Origin: Cristatella mucedo
Taxonomy: Eukaryota; Bryozoa; Phylactolaemata; Cristatellidae
DNA length: 60,000 nucleotides
Direction of reading: 5' to 3'
Assembly: GCA_009760855.2 (NCBI GenBank)
Contig: WPIO01000037.1
Location: 544,001 to 604,000 of the forward strand
A program made the translations under genes and the position numbers. A model generated the notes under the pieces. The model ran no database searches and was not told where the DNA came from. It was given only the letters and a program-made list of their open reading frames with translations. Below are positions 1 to 11,785 of the stretch, piece after piece; the stretch's first letter is position 1; each line of letters opens with the position of its first letter.

Positions 1-1337
1 GAAAGACTATTATATATGTAATAAAGTATATTATAAAGGTATTATGTGGCTGTTCTCAGATGCCTCTTGCAAGCCCTCTGTGTGATGCAAACTCCCCAGC
101 TCTATCTTACTCGTGTTAAGCTTTCATTGCAATAATGTTTTAGCGACTGTGGGATGACATTAAAGGCAATGTATCACCTTTGAATCCCGAATAAGGATCG
201 ACGTCTAGCTGCCGACATCGATGGACAGGAAGAAGTACCCAAGTGCTTGATTGCTTCACTCATGTGGGAGCTGCATGTCATCTCGTCTGCTTCTTCTTTG
301 ACATCGATCTCGTCTTGTCACTCTGTGGATCCGTGCACAGTGCTGGTCTAGCCACTGGTCACCACTGTCTCATGTGTGAAGATTGTGAAGTGAAAATCAC
401 CCTTCATGATAATTTACTTGAATAAATATCTGCACAGCTTTGAATGTGGTTGTCAAGCGATATTTTTTTATCATTGCGTTTTTCAGATGTGAAAAAAGGG
501 GAAAAGCTGAAGTAATAATAATGATAGTAATTATAAATAATAAGTCATCAGTAAGATCTAAATCTCTTTCTAAGCATTTTAGATATGCTGGAAAGAAAGC
601 ACATTGGCAGTCCATTAGTATCGCTAATCTTACCGCTCTGTTCATTGCTCGTTTAGAGTCAGAATTGAGCTGTATCGCCCATCGACCAGGCACCAACTGT
701 CGCACGGGCAAAAAACCTATAGCATCCAACCAGATTGGGCTTGTATCCGGCTTTGACTGATCGTCCACACGCCTACCGTAGACAGATGACATCTCCCAAC
801 TAGCGTGGTGCAAGAGTTACCAGCATCTCCAATGCTGGCAAGTTTGGTGTAGTTGAGAGCAGCCACCCTCCCTCGTGCCTGTGCGCCGGACTAACCAGCT
901 TCCATTCCTGAGCACCGGGGATCGCATACAGCAAACCGGGTCCGAGGGCCAACGGCCATGACCATTGGTGGCAGGGTAGCGACCTGCTTACAGGGTGTGG
1001 TGGCATTACACATGAGCCATTGTACATCGCATTATCTCCTACAGATTAATTCGCAGGCTTGAACGCGAGAGGTCGAGTCATGCTATACTACTCTCTGCAG
1101 CTCTGGTAGAAGGAAAATGCTGTATTTCAGTGCATGCTTTTAGTGTCTGAGCTCAGACGCTAAATGCAGCTGGCGTTGGGTCGACGAGAACCGAGCCTCG
1201 GCACAATTTTGGGAACCGAAAAGACTATTACTTGTAAGCACGCGCTAAACTAACTAACGGTATTGTGTTTATTAATTCTTCTGAGATCACCCGCACAAGA
1301 TCCGTGGCTTACACCGCACTTTCAATGGTCCCTCTAA
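1..1337. other. Unassigned flank
   Basis: Mixed-composition DNA with only short open frames in all six frames. The block 800-1080 is richer in G/C and could be an old repeat, but nothing is recognised. Confidence 0.5.
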
Positions 1338-1504
1338 TGGCACACTAGGTAAGGCGGTTGCTTTCACGACCTCGGTCCCGAGGTCGTGGGTTCGATTCCT
1401 GCGGTGGGCGATTCTTTATCGCCACTGCAAGCGGTGGTGATAGCCGTAAAGGCTCTTCTGTCGCTATACAAAAAGAGGATGTTTAATCAGCTAGGATTTT
1501 TTTT
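1338..1504 (+). mobile_element. SINE-1 copy (tRNA-derived head)
   Basis: Begins ggcacactaggtaaggcggt and has an exact pol III box B (ggttcgattcc). A body follows (cgccactgcaagcggtggtg, atagccgtaaaggctcttct) and a T-rich end. The head holds a palindrome (cgacctcgg tc ccgaggtcg) where a tRNA anticodon arm would be. Copies also at 2583, 16399, 42778 (reverse) and 51895. Confidence 0.85.
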
Positions 1505-2296
1505 AATAGCAAGAGCGAATTGTTGTAAGTGTCGTATAGGGATCAAACAGTTCTTTCTGGTGCAGATGGCTTCGGAAATGAAATCGTGCAATTAGTTGAC
1601 TACTAGTTTTGAGATAACCTCGTGGCGGATCAGCTAGATAAACTGCTGGCTCAAGCCCGCCATTTCGTGCAATAACCGTAAATAATGCCAAGAAAAAGAT
1701 TTTTAGCTCTGAGTGTGCCATTAAGATATTTAATTATCGTTATTATTACGATTATTATCTACATCGCAAAAATCATTCTCTGGCCTTGAAGCGTTCTATA
1801 TAGTAGGTCAAATCAATGAAGTCAAAACTAAGGTCAAGTTAAGTACCTCACTAGAGCAAATTTATTTCCATCTGGCGAAGGTAAAAGGACTCGTCAGTTC
1901 CTGAAAAACGCTCCTCGAGTTCCTGTTTTAGGCTTTAGTGTAACGCAATCATCATGCCTAAACGTGCCTTTTTATATCTTGCGCGGTTTCATCGGGTGCC
2001 CAAAGCTGACTGTGAGTGACGCTGAAATTCCTAACCAGTAACGCAACCCTACGTGCCGGTACAGGTATATTGATTATCGTCGGGGAGTGGAAGGTCCTCT
2101 GGGTCTCCTCGGTAGCGTCGCTTCACTAGATTTGAATCTACAGTTTCAATCTGTTCTCCAAAGGTAATTTCAGGGGCTACTTGAATTTAGGCTCACAATT
2201 ATTTCCCCATTTGCTGCTGTCAAACCAAGCAATGCATGAACAGTTAATATACTTAAGTGAATCGCTAGAAGGGTAATAGACGTAGTTTGATCCCAG
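1505..2296. other. Unassigned stretch between SINE-1 copies
   Basis: No coding signature or repeat family seen. Confidence 0.5.
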
Positions 2297-2520
2297 TTTT
2301 GCTTGCAATTCAGCGACGAATATCCAGAATTTTCGCATTTATTGTAATTTTAGACTCCTACGCGTGGCTTTATACACTCTCTGCGTTTCGAACGCCGATA
2401 CAACACAGTTTTGCTTGCAATTCAGCGACGAATATCCAGAATTTTCGCATTTATTGTAATTTTAGACTCCTACGCGTGGCTTTATACACTCTCTGCGTTT
2501 CGAACGCCGATACAACACAG
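2297..2520 (+). repeat. Perfect 112-bp tandem duplication
   Basis: 2297-2408 and 2409-2520 read the same base for base (both start ttttgcttgcaattcagcga and end gccgatacaacacag). No surrounding repeat family explains it. Confidence 0.95.
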
Positions 2521-2582
2521 TCAAATGGCTGATCGCCTATCACTACCAGACAGCCTGACAGGGAATTTCTCTCGATTCAGCA

Positions 2583-2752
2583 GGTCTAAGGTAAGACGGT
2601 TGCTTTCACGACCTCGGTCCCGAGGTCGTGGGTTCGATTCCTGCGATGGGCGATTCTTTATCGCCACTGCAAGTGTTAGTGATAGCCGTAAAGACTCTCC
2701 TATCGCTATATAAAAGAGGCTGTTTAATCAGCTAGCATTTTTTTTATTGATT
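2583..2752 (+). mobile_element. SINE-1 copy
   Basis: Same head, palindrome and body as the 1.34 kb copy (gtaagacggttgctttcacg, ggttcgattcctgcgatggg) with a run of T at the end. Diverged by several substitutions. Confidence 0.85.
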
Positions 2753-2889
2753 CTGTGCTCTGGCTTTTCTTCCTTAACTTAAATAAAGAGATTTAAATGT
2801 TTAGCTGCATAAATTTTTGTTGGTTGATAAGCACCTTTGCAACATACGCGTTGAAGAACGACTGAGGTTTTCTTCATTGTCCAAGTCGT

Positions 2890-2985
2890 GTAATAATAAT
2901 AGTTACAATAATAACACACTTGATAGAGCTCCATCGGAGAACTCAATCTCTTTCTAGGCACTTTAATCTGCTGCAAAGGGTTGGA
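2890..2985 (-). mobile_element. LINE-B 3' tail
   Basis: AATAATAATAGTTACAATAA tail followed by the hairpin region (ggagaactcaatctctttct aggcactt) and ctgctgcaaaggg of the 3' UTR. Confidence 0.75.
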
Positions 2986-3154
2986 AGGTCTTATCTGGAT
3001 CGCAGATGACGAGGATACAGCTAGAGTGTAGCTGCCTCCACTCGCCGCCGCCCACCCGCCTCTTTCGGTAGCCAACCAGAATGGAATGGCAAACGCCTAA
3101 TCTTAGATAGGCTTTGAGCGGGGTTGCTAGCTGTGAAGGCAGTCTAGCCACAGG

Positions 3155-3290
3155 CTCAGGGTGTCTCCTATGAGTAGCATTTTCATTTAATCTCCGTTAA
3201 TAAGGGAATCTGTCGACATTCAGTATCGAATGTCTGCAAGGCAAGCATTCAGTTTATCAGTCGCTGCACCGGATTATTTTGGTTTAATGA
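3155..3290 (-). mobile_element. LINE-A fragment (reverse transcriptase region)
   Basis: Resembles the 13390-13530 part of the LINE-A copy on the same strand: both hold a segment around tctgcaaggcaagcattcag (cggcaaggcaagcattcagt there) with matching flanks. About 135 bp, internally diverged. Confidence 0.65.
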
Positions 3291-3354
3291 TTTAGGAATC
3301 ACAAGATCAAGGCTGCTTTCTCCGTCAAACCACAGATAGAGAAAATACAATTCA

Positions 3355-3488
3355 TTTGTATGGCGCCCCAAGAGAACTTAATCTCCATTCAGGCGCCTTG
3401 CATATGCCACGGGGCTCGAGCCCACGACCTCGGCCAGACCTTAGTCGGGGCGAGCACCTTAACCACTGGGCCAAACCACTCGGCAGAA
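3355..3488 (-). mobile_element. SINE-2 copy (tRNA head, LINE-B-like tail)
   Basis: On the minus strand: box A tggcccagtgg (3463-3473) fits TRGYNNANNNG. A box B-like gggctcgagcc follows, then a tail aggcgcctgaatggagatta, agttctcttggggcgccata. The tail matches the LINE-B 3' hairpin region. Confidence 0.78.
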
Positions 3489-4440
3489 GATTATAGTACG
3501 TGACGGATTCACAAAGACGCCGAGGACCGTACGGAGAAGACGGCTTGGAGGAGTTTCGTTGCAGTGGTTCACGGCTTTCGGGCGAAGCGCGAGCCTGAAA
3601 ACTACCGAGAGCTGCTGACTCGGGCTTTCTGAACTATGAACTCTGAACTATTAGAAACGGGAATGCAAGGTTTATTTTAACACAAAAGTCCGCATGCTTG
3701 AAGCTCTTCTTGAAAAGTGCCAGGAGAACACGTGAGCGTACTGAGAGGACGAAGGCGATGGCAATTGCCTGGGCACACGAGATTTAGAACGTCTCTACTG
3801 AGGGCCGTATAGCGAAAACCTGTCGGGGACTACGTCTAGGGGCTTCTGCGAGAAAGTGAATTGCAATATAAACGGAAATTTACAAAAAAATAAACTCATT
3901 TCTGAACTCTGTGAGTGGTCATTTTTGTACGACTTGAGAGCAAAGACGTATTAATTTTAATTCATTTGCTGTTCTTTACGACAAAATGTGAGCTAAAAGA
4001 TGTTTGGTCAGTTTTTTCTCTTGGTCAATTAGTTAATTTCAAGCAAATCCCTTTCCTGGTCACGCAAACGAAGTTCGTAGGCAATGAGCGATTAGGAAAT
4101 AGCACTTTCTACCCGAGCCCCGACGTTTGCGTTTCGCCACAAGTTTGTACCCTAGAGTAGGCGGACCCACTGATATTCGATGTGTCGGGCTGAGCGTCGC
4201 CTTGCCCCGGAAGGGTAAAGCCTGGGGTCAGCTCCCGGAGTTCCGAGGACGGGAACTGGGTACAACGTGCTCGCTCTCTTTCGGCGGAAGCTCTCGACGG
4301 TGTTGGACGTCCGCTCCGTCTACCACAGAGTATATAAAGTGTTGTGTACCCGATCGATCACGCGTGAACCACTGTTACCGGAGGGCCCGGCGTAACGACC
4401 CAGAACGGACATAGATAGTATCGAGCCATAGTGGGAGTTA
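3489..4440. other. Unassigned, rising G/C toward the GC-rich block
   Basis: Holds only the TATA-like site at 4330. Short frames, no family recognised. Confidence 0.45.
4330..4337 (+). promoter_or_regulatory. TATA box candidate
   Basis: tatataaa within agagtatataaagtgttgtg, in a G/C-rich flank that contrasts with it. No gene start is tied to it; it could belong to a non-coding or repeat-derived promoter. Confidence 0.3.
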
Positions 4441-6117
4441 GCCGCTGGCCCCTTGAACTCGGTTACAAGTTAACGTCCTCCGCCACCGATGTCGCCCCCC
4501 CCGCTCTTCTAGGACGCCGACGACGCGGATTTTCCGACGACGCGGATGTTCCACGATGATCTGTGCGGATGCATCGATAACACACGATGCCGAGAAGCCG
4601 CTCCATCCGCACCCGTGTCCGCCTCTTATCCGCACTAAGGCTTCATTACCGGGTGAGGGGAGGGTGCGAGGAGTCCGCAGCGTCGACCGTCGCCGAGACT
4701 GCGGTCGCGCGCAGCGTCGTGTGGGTCGAGTCGCCGCCTCGCCGCCACCGACGAAAGGTCCGCGTCCGGCGAACGACCTCGGGCGCGGATGCACGCCGCC
4801 GCAACGGCCGCCGCAACGGCTGCAAGCTGGACGCATCTGATAGCGCTGCTGAGTGCGCACAGCTTTCTGGTCGCCGCGATCGAAGCAGCGGTGGCGTACA
4901 TTTCTTGTTCATTAGCGGCCGTGGAAAAATGGAGAACAGGAAACGCTGCATCGGCGGTGGCGGCAGCGGCGACCGGGCTGCTCTACTGCCTGAACCGTTC
5001 GACTTCGACGTAGGTACGGTCGCAAGGTCAAGGTGACGGTTACCGCGGCGGCACCCTCTAGGAGCAGGGAAGGGGGCGGACTGAGTGGCGCCGGTCAATG
5101 CCGCTGCCGCCGGCGAGTGCGATACTCGAGAGTGAAGTAGCGGCGGCGAGATAGAGCCGTTCTCGTCCAGGCGGCTGTCGTGGGGTAATAAGTATCGGCA
5201 ATGGCGACGAGCGGTTACATGGCTGCGTGGGCGGCAGAAAGAGGTGCAGCTCGCTTGTGGCCGAAAGCGAGCGACGGTTCGTTTTTCTATGCCGCTCGCG
5301 AGGACATTGTTGCTGGCGTTGCAGTCCGTCGACACGTCTGCAGGTCGGCGTGCTTTGTCTCTATCAGCGACCTCGCCATTCTACAGCAGGCTGGCTGAGT
5401 CCACCATCTCAAAGTCGCGGCCAGCACCTGGAGCGGCTGGAGCGGCCGCAACTCTAATCTAACTCTAGTCGTCTCTAATCTAACTCAAAGCCGCAGCTCC
5501 TAAGTCGTCTAACGTCCTAGCTCTCACCTCCCAGCGCCTCGCAGCGGTGTCCGCTACTTCCGGTGCGGCCAGGCTCCGGCCTGTCCGACTAGCGACTAGC
5601 CGCTCTCGCGTCCGCGCCTTTCCACATCTTTGAGCGTCTTTTATCGCGGCAGCGGGCACTTCCGCGACCATGTCCTCGGTCGGCACTTTCTTCTGCCGCA
5701 ACTTCGACGCTTTCCGCTGCCTTCCGGGGCCGGCGCTGACCGCTGGCAACGCTTAAAGTCGTGACCGTCGCTGCGTGAGAGTCTGTCGACTACAAGCGCT
5801 GGCGAAGTAGAGCCAGGCCAGTCGGAGGCGGCGCTGGCTGCCTGCAAGTAAAACGGAGCCTCGTGCGGTGGCGGCTGCGGGAGGGGGGCTCCGCTGGCGC
5901 TGTTCGCTCACGCTTCCGCCGGCGACCGGGCGCGATGCGGGCGGAGCGATCCGGAACCGGCTAACGCCGTAGCCGCGTGCGCTTTCTCCCGTTCTGGCTG
6001 AGAGTCCACGTCGAGGCAGCCGCTCGGCGAACGAGCGCCGCCGCCGCCACCGCCACAACGCCGCCGACAACGACCGCGCGAGACAGCGTGGCTTCGATGC
6101 CGCCAGGCTCGAATGGC
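4441..6117. other. CpG-rich block beyond the proline-rich frame
   Basis: Very G/C- and CG-rich, with overlapping open frames on both strands (the longest about 229 codons on minus, 5335-4646). None has an ordered domain or clear splice link to the frame at 6118-9517. It could hold a further exon, an untranslated region or a CpG-island promoter. Confidence 0.4.
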
Positions 6118-7655
6118 CTACCTTGAGCTATGTTCCTGCTCGGCGCCGTCGCTTGCCGCCGGGGCATCCGGTGGGCCGGAAGCTGTCCCAGTGGCAATCG
6201 TCTGCTTTTCGCCGTACAGGGAGCTAACTCGGATTCGGCGGATTGAGGCACCCTCGCCGGGGGCGACTTCGCTGCTCTGCTCCGGATACGGACCGCTCCT
6301 CGGATACGGACCTCGGCCGCCGACCGCCGACTCGCGTCGCGAGTCGGGCGGAGGCGGCGTCGACGGCGACGAGCGCACAAGCTCCTCGACCGCGCAGCCT
6401 CTCTCCAGCGTTCGTGCAACGTGCGGTGTCCTCAAATCGACGCTTTCCGCCTCTCTGCCGCGCATCGCCGCCGTTCGCTGCGCTCCTGCTCCTCTGCGCT
6501 CTCCGACAGAGCTGACGCTCTGCTGCACGCCGCCCGACGGTAGCCTGCCGATAGCCGCCGACGCCGCCGTCGCGTCGTCTGCCGCCGCTCGGTACGGTTC
6601 CGGCGGAGGCCGGTTCGCGGCCGGCTCAGAGGCTCCACCTCGGCCCAGCAAGCTGCTGCGGAGTAGCTGCGGCGGCGGCAGACTCGCTACCTCGACCGTG
6701 TGCCGGCGCAGAGCTGGCGACGTCGCGCACTGAGCGTACACTCTTCGCGTCGCCTCAATCCTGTATGGAGGCGAGCTGGGCGACGCGGCCGACGGCCGCG
6801 CGGTGACCGACGCGACGGCGAGGCTCTCGGTCCGAACCTCCGAGAATGTCCCCGAGCTTCGTCGCCGCGGCTGACGGCGCAGCTCGACGCCGAGCTCAAC
6901 CGCTGGCGCCGGCCGCATGGGCGACGGCGGCCGGGCCAACGGCGCCGCCGCCGCCGTTCGATAGCCGAACCGCGGTCGGTCGAAGTCAGCGGGCGCCGCA
7001 GCCGCGACCGCTGGCGGCTGCGACCAGCTGCTGAGAGCGTCGACGAGGTGCTGCGGCTCTTGCAAAGGTGAACGCGCCAGCTGGCACGCGCAGCCAGGCC
7101 GTGACGCGGCGACTGACGCGCACGAACAGGGCTCCTCCTCCTCGGTGGCGCCGCTGTCAGAGCTGTAGACGCGCGGCGGATCGTAGCAGTGGCCGAGGTA
7201 CAGCGAGTCGCTTCGCGGCACCGCCGGGGCGCTCGGGACGCCGTCGAGGACGCTACCGCCGAAGTAGCCGGTGCAGCACTCGCCGCCGAAGCCGCCGTCC
7301 TCGTCCCCGTGCCGCCGACCCGAGTCCGAGGCTCCGAGGCTGCGAGGCTCGCAGCGCGGTGGCGTCGTCGCTGTTCTCGCGCCAGCCGCCGAGGCGGCGC
7401 TGAATCGATCGTGGCGGGTCGGCGATGGCGGTGGCGGGGCGTCGCGGGGCGGCGGCTCGCGGTCGCAGACGCACGCGCACGGGCAGTCGTCGCACGCGAC
7501 CTCGGCGCTCGTCGAGTGCAGGCATTGGCAGGTCGAGAAGGGCGTCAGCACCGAGCTCCTCGGCGGCCGCGAGGAGCGGCCGCGCGGGCGCTTTTCAGCT
7601 GCATCGCGGCGGTCCGACGTCGCGTGGCTTGTTCGCCACTGGGTAGGCGAATCGC

Positions 7656-7749
<94 letters not shown>

Positions 7750-8133
7750 CGGCGGCGAGGGTGGCGGCGGGCTCGCCTCGTTTCGCCTCGTTGCATTGGT
7801 TGCAAACGCGACGGATCCGCGGGGACTCTCAGTCGGAGCCGCGGCAGAAAGGCCGCCGCCGAGCGGCGGCGGCGGCAGCGCAGCGCTCGGCTCCTCGGTT
7901 CCTCTCGCAGGCCAAGTGCTTGCGAGAGGAACTGACGCGTCGCTGGCGTCCTTTCCGTCGGTTATTTCCGCTGGTGCGTCGCCCACAAGAGGCTGGGAAT
8001 TCGGCGGCGCGGCTGGCGTCGAGGCCGCCGGGGGCACCGCCGGAGCGAGCGCCGCCGAGCTGCCGCCGCCGCCGCCGCTTGCCGCAGCCGCCTCGTCAGC
8101 AGACTGAGGAGGAGGACGATTGTCCGCATCGCT

Positions 8134-8196
<63 letters not shown>

Positions 8197-9517
8197 GAAG
8201 AGGCACTCGAACGCCGGCAGGCGGCTCTCGCTCGGCGGGCTCACTCGAAGCGCCACCAGGCGGTCGAGGTCCTTGCGCTGCGCCACGAAAGAGTAAGAGT
8301 GCTTCGTTCCGCCGCCGCCGCCGCCGTCCCGCTCGTCGTTCGTGAATTCCAAGCGAGCGGCAGCGGCGGCGTGACGGACGTCGGCGGGCGCTTGCGCGAC
8401 CTCGACCTTGAACTCGACTGACGGCGGCGGCGGCGGCGGAGCTGACGCTGGCTGCTGGCCAAGCGCCAATTTCTCGAACATGGGCAAGGCCGGCGGTCGC
8501 CGTGTGAGGCTGGCCGTTTCCGTCGGCCACGCGGCGACGGACACGAGCACGCGGACGTCGCAGGCCGGCTTCATTCGGTGCTCCTCGTAGCCGCAGTACG
8601 CGGCCTCGGCTGCTGTCGCGATCTGCGGTGTGAGCGGACCCAATACGGTAACCTGAGAGGGCACCGGCGGCGGCGGCGGCGGCGGCAGCGGTGACGGCGG
8701 CAGCTGCTTCTGCGGCGGCGGCGGCGGCATCGTCATTGTCCCGACAGAAGGCTGGCTCGGCTGCCGCTGAGCTGGCGGCGCGTCCTCTGGCTGCTCGATT
8801 GGTGGCGCAGCTTGCGACGCTCCCGGTTCCGGCGGCGCTGCTGCTTCCGGCTGCGAAGCGTGCAGCCGCGTTTCCGGCTCAGCGGCGGCGGCTGCCGAGT
8901 GCTGGACTCGCGGCTTGCTGACGCTGCTCGAGGTGCCAGGCATTTGCGTCGACCGCACCGCCGCGTCAGAGATCTGCCGCGTCATTTCGCCAGAGTCGTT
9001 CGCTCTCGAGGCTGCGTCGTAGCTGAGCAACGACGGCTTTCTGGAGGCGGCGGCGGCGGCGGAGGTGGCGAGTGGCTCGTCCGACGGCGGCGGCGGGCTG
9101 CGAGTTCGCGACGGAGCGATCTGGTTCGACTTGGCGCCGACGCTCCGGCTCTTCTCCGCGATACGCGACTCCTGACGCACTGTCGCCTCCGCGACACGCG
9201 ACTCCTGACGCACTGTCGCCTTTTCGCGAACCGTCGGCGTGGGCGACGGAACTTTCGGCTCCTCGGCGGCGGCGGCGGCAGCGGCGCTGCGAGCGCGCCG
9301 AGTTTTGGCGGCCTCGCGTTCCTCTTCTTCTTCTGGCGCTGATTGCGGCGGCGGCGGCGGCATCGGCGGCTTCGGACTCACAGCCGTCGTAGCGTTCGCG
9401 GTCGCGGCCTTGGTAGGAGCAAGATTCGCCTGCGTCGCTTGCTCGTGCGACGGAACGGCCGGAAGAGCTGGAGGCAGCTTGGGAGTGGGCGCCATATTTT
9501 CAGGCGAAGTGCCCGAA
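6118..9517 (-). CDS. Long proline-rich open frame, unrecognised protein (probably one large exon)
   Basis: Open on the minus strand with no stop for more than 3.3 kb. A likely acceptor (gttttccttgcag) lies at 9518-9519, the first ATG after it is at 9495, and a stop is at 6118-6120; from that ATG the product is 1125 residues. Just before the stop is CAAG followed by gtaggc, so splicing to a further exon is also possible. The protein is mostly disordered: Pro, Ala and Ser rich, with two long poly-Pro tracts (about 30 and 20 units of GGC on the plus strand), shorter ones, and two Cys-rich patches (around CPCACVCD and PCSCASVAAS). Poly-Pro runs could bind SH3, WW or profilin-type partners, but no folded domain or family is recognised. 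GC-rich DNA favours long open frames, so coding status is likely rather than proven. Confidence 0.5.
7658..7747 (+). repeat. (GGC)30 trinucleotide tract
   Basis: Thirty perfect GGC units, coding poly-proline in the minus-strand frame. Interrupted GGC/GAC/GAG/GGT units continue to about 7771. Confidence 0.97.
8135..8194 (+). repeat. (GGC)20 trinucleotide tract
   Basis: Twenty perfect GGC units, again in the proline frame of the minus-strand open frame. Confidence 0.97.
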
Positions 9518-10105
9518 CTGCAAGGAAAACGGAACGCCAGCGTGAGGCGCAAGTGAATGCTCGATCGCGCCGCTCGCTCAGCAGCGGAGGCGGCGGCCGC
9601 CGGGCAGACGCGCTGCCGCGAGGGACCAATCGACGAGCTGCGAACCTCATCTTTGTCTCCCTCCTTTAACATGCTCCTCATCTTACTGTTCATCTTTGTC
9701 CTCATTGACCCATCACTATTCCCCCTCCACCCCTTTCTCCTCTTCCTCTTAGTCCTCTTCCTCATCGTCTTCGTATTCTCCTCCTCCTTCTAGTCTTCCG
9801 CTTCCGTCACTTTCACGTTCTCTTTGGGTTCACGGCCGCTACCCGTGTTCCAGATAGCGCTTCCGTGCATAAACGTCCGGGACATACACGTGTGCCGGCG
9901 CAAAAAAAATTAACGCAGACGCAGGTGCGTGCGCACTTGCGTAAAGTAGCTACCAAAGAAAAGCATACTACGATGTTCAGCCGTTTTAGACGCAACAAAG
10001 GCCTTAAAAGTCGTTGCTAATTTTTGAAGATTGCATGCAAGTGGCCAAGCGAAAGGCCGATGCACGAGTGAAGGGTGAGAAGAGAGAATGAGACAACAAA
10101 AATTG

Positions 10106-10108
<3 letters not shown>
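9518..10108. other. Upstream of the proline-rich exon
   Basis: On the minus strand a purine-rich, Lys/Arg-coding tract leads to the acceptor at 9518. This is likely intron rather than the true start of the open frame. Confidence 0.4.
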
Positions 10109-10170
<62 letters not shown>

Positions 10171-10229
10171 CGATCTAGGAAGAAAGAAAGAAGAAGAAAG
10201 AAAGAAAAAGACAGAGGAGGGAGGGAGCA

Positions 10230-10257
<28 letters not shown>
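10109..10257 (+). repeat. AT repeat and purine-rich GA repeat
   Basis: AT dinucleotides at 10109-10167, then GAAA/GA-rich DNA with a clean GA run near 10229-10257. Purine richness continues to about 10365. Confidence 0.95.
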
Positions 10258-10261
<4 letters not shown>

Positions 10262-10544
10262 AAGAGAAATGAGCACGAGAGAGAAAGAGAAGGAGGAAGG
10301 AAGGGAGGAGAAGGAGGGGCTTGACAATCTGGGAGAGACACAAAGACAGAGAGCAAGTAGAAGACGACACATGGCTCACGAGATAAGAGCAGTTGTACTT
10401 ACTCTTCTCCTGCGCCGGGAGAGGCACCTACAATGAAAGTAAAAAGGTGCTAGATCTCTGTGAGATCTCTGCGAACAGCCTGCATCGTAGCAGCGTCTGC
10501 ATCGTAGCAGCTCAGCCGCTAAACATGAAGCTTAACACTAATCG

Positions 10545-10670
10545 CCTGCGCTTAGTCACAAAGGGCCAGCTCATCAAGAGCGTCGGCTACTGTTGTATTT
10601 TAACATTACACCACTGAGGACAGGTTGGAAGGAGTATGCAGAGCCATGCAATATTAATTAGCCGATTTTG
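10545..10670 (-). mobile_element. LINE-B scrap, near copy of 17443-17552
   Basis: Shares aagggccagctcatcaagag and ggaaggagtatgcagagcca with 17.45-17.54 kb, and more weakly with 52.9 kb. Its ends are not obvious. Confidence 0.6.
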
Positions 10671-10735
10671 AGGCTATGAATTATGCGTACGTACATATAT
10701 ATACATCCATACATGCAGACTGCTTACATTCACAG

Positions 10736-10736
<1 letters not shown>

Positions 10737-10807
<71 letters not shown>

Positions 10808-10868
10808 CATACATACACACACACATATATATATATGTATATATGTATACATATATACATATATGTAT
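10737..10868 (+). repeat. AC repeat grading into AT/ACAT repeat
   Basis: AC run 10737-10799, then mixed ATAC and AT to about 10868. Confidence 0.95.
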
Positions 10869-11561
10869 GGATAAATCCACAGAAAGACCTTAGTGAAATT
10901 TTAATTAATTGGGTTAAATCTAAATCTTGAGAAGCAGGACACCAGGTCAAGGACTTATCTTTCAAATCATTTAAGCAGAAAAGCTCTTTAGACCGTGTAA
11001 AAACTCGCTATTTTAACTTGTCTTGTGTAACTCTTTAAACATGATAGCTCCATGCCGAAGGGGTGTTATAAGAAAACTTTTTTGATGCGATAGAAAAGAA
11101 GTTCGCAACTCAACTCGGAGAGCCGGAGGCAGAGCGCTGAGAGGCGCTGCTGCTGAGTGGCGCGCCCCTCTCAATCTGTCCGAGCATGATTACGTATTAA
11201 CATCCCTAAAACTATGCCCCCCGTTATAAAAATGGAACGCAACTGGGGAAATTGACAATGAACTCTCGCGCTGCCCGAGCACGCGTTGCTCAAGGTGCAC
11301 TTCCAGTCGCTGGCACAAAGCCAAAGTCGCTGGCACAAAGCTGTCGGCCCATGGAATAAGCGCACGCTTCGGAGCACACGCTGCCGACGAGCTTGTAGAG
11401 CCGCCATCGCTCCCCTCTGAAAGCAGCCATCCTGCTCAGCCTCATCTTAAACCGTCTTCCCCTTTAAGAACCAGCCGTGGAAGCTAGCGCCCCGCGGCCG
11501 GCTGCACCGCCCAGAAAGTCTCTCTAGGCGGTGTCGTCTAGTCTCTCTCTCTCTCTCTGTG

Positions 11562-11647
<86 letters not shown>

Positions 11648-11735
11648 TGTCTCTCTCTGTGTGTGTCTCTCTCTCTGTGTCTCTCTGTCTCTGTCTCTGT
11701 GTCTCTGTCTCTGTCTGTCTCTCTGTCTCTCTGTC

Positions 11736-11785
<50 letters not shown>

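Noticed and set aside
1338-1430. Functional tRNA genes at the SINE heads
   Set aside because: Box B is good, but the anticodon arm is replaced by a palindrome and no acceptor stem closes; they are multicopy with SINE bodies.
7271-8107. Plus-strand glycine-rich open frame over the GGC tracts
   Set aside because: It is the shadow of the longer minus-strand proline frame; GGC repeats open all frames, and there is no splice or start support on plus.
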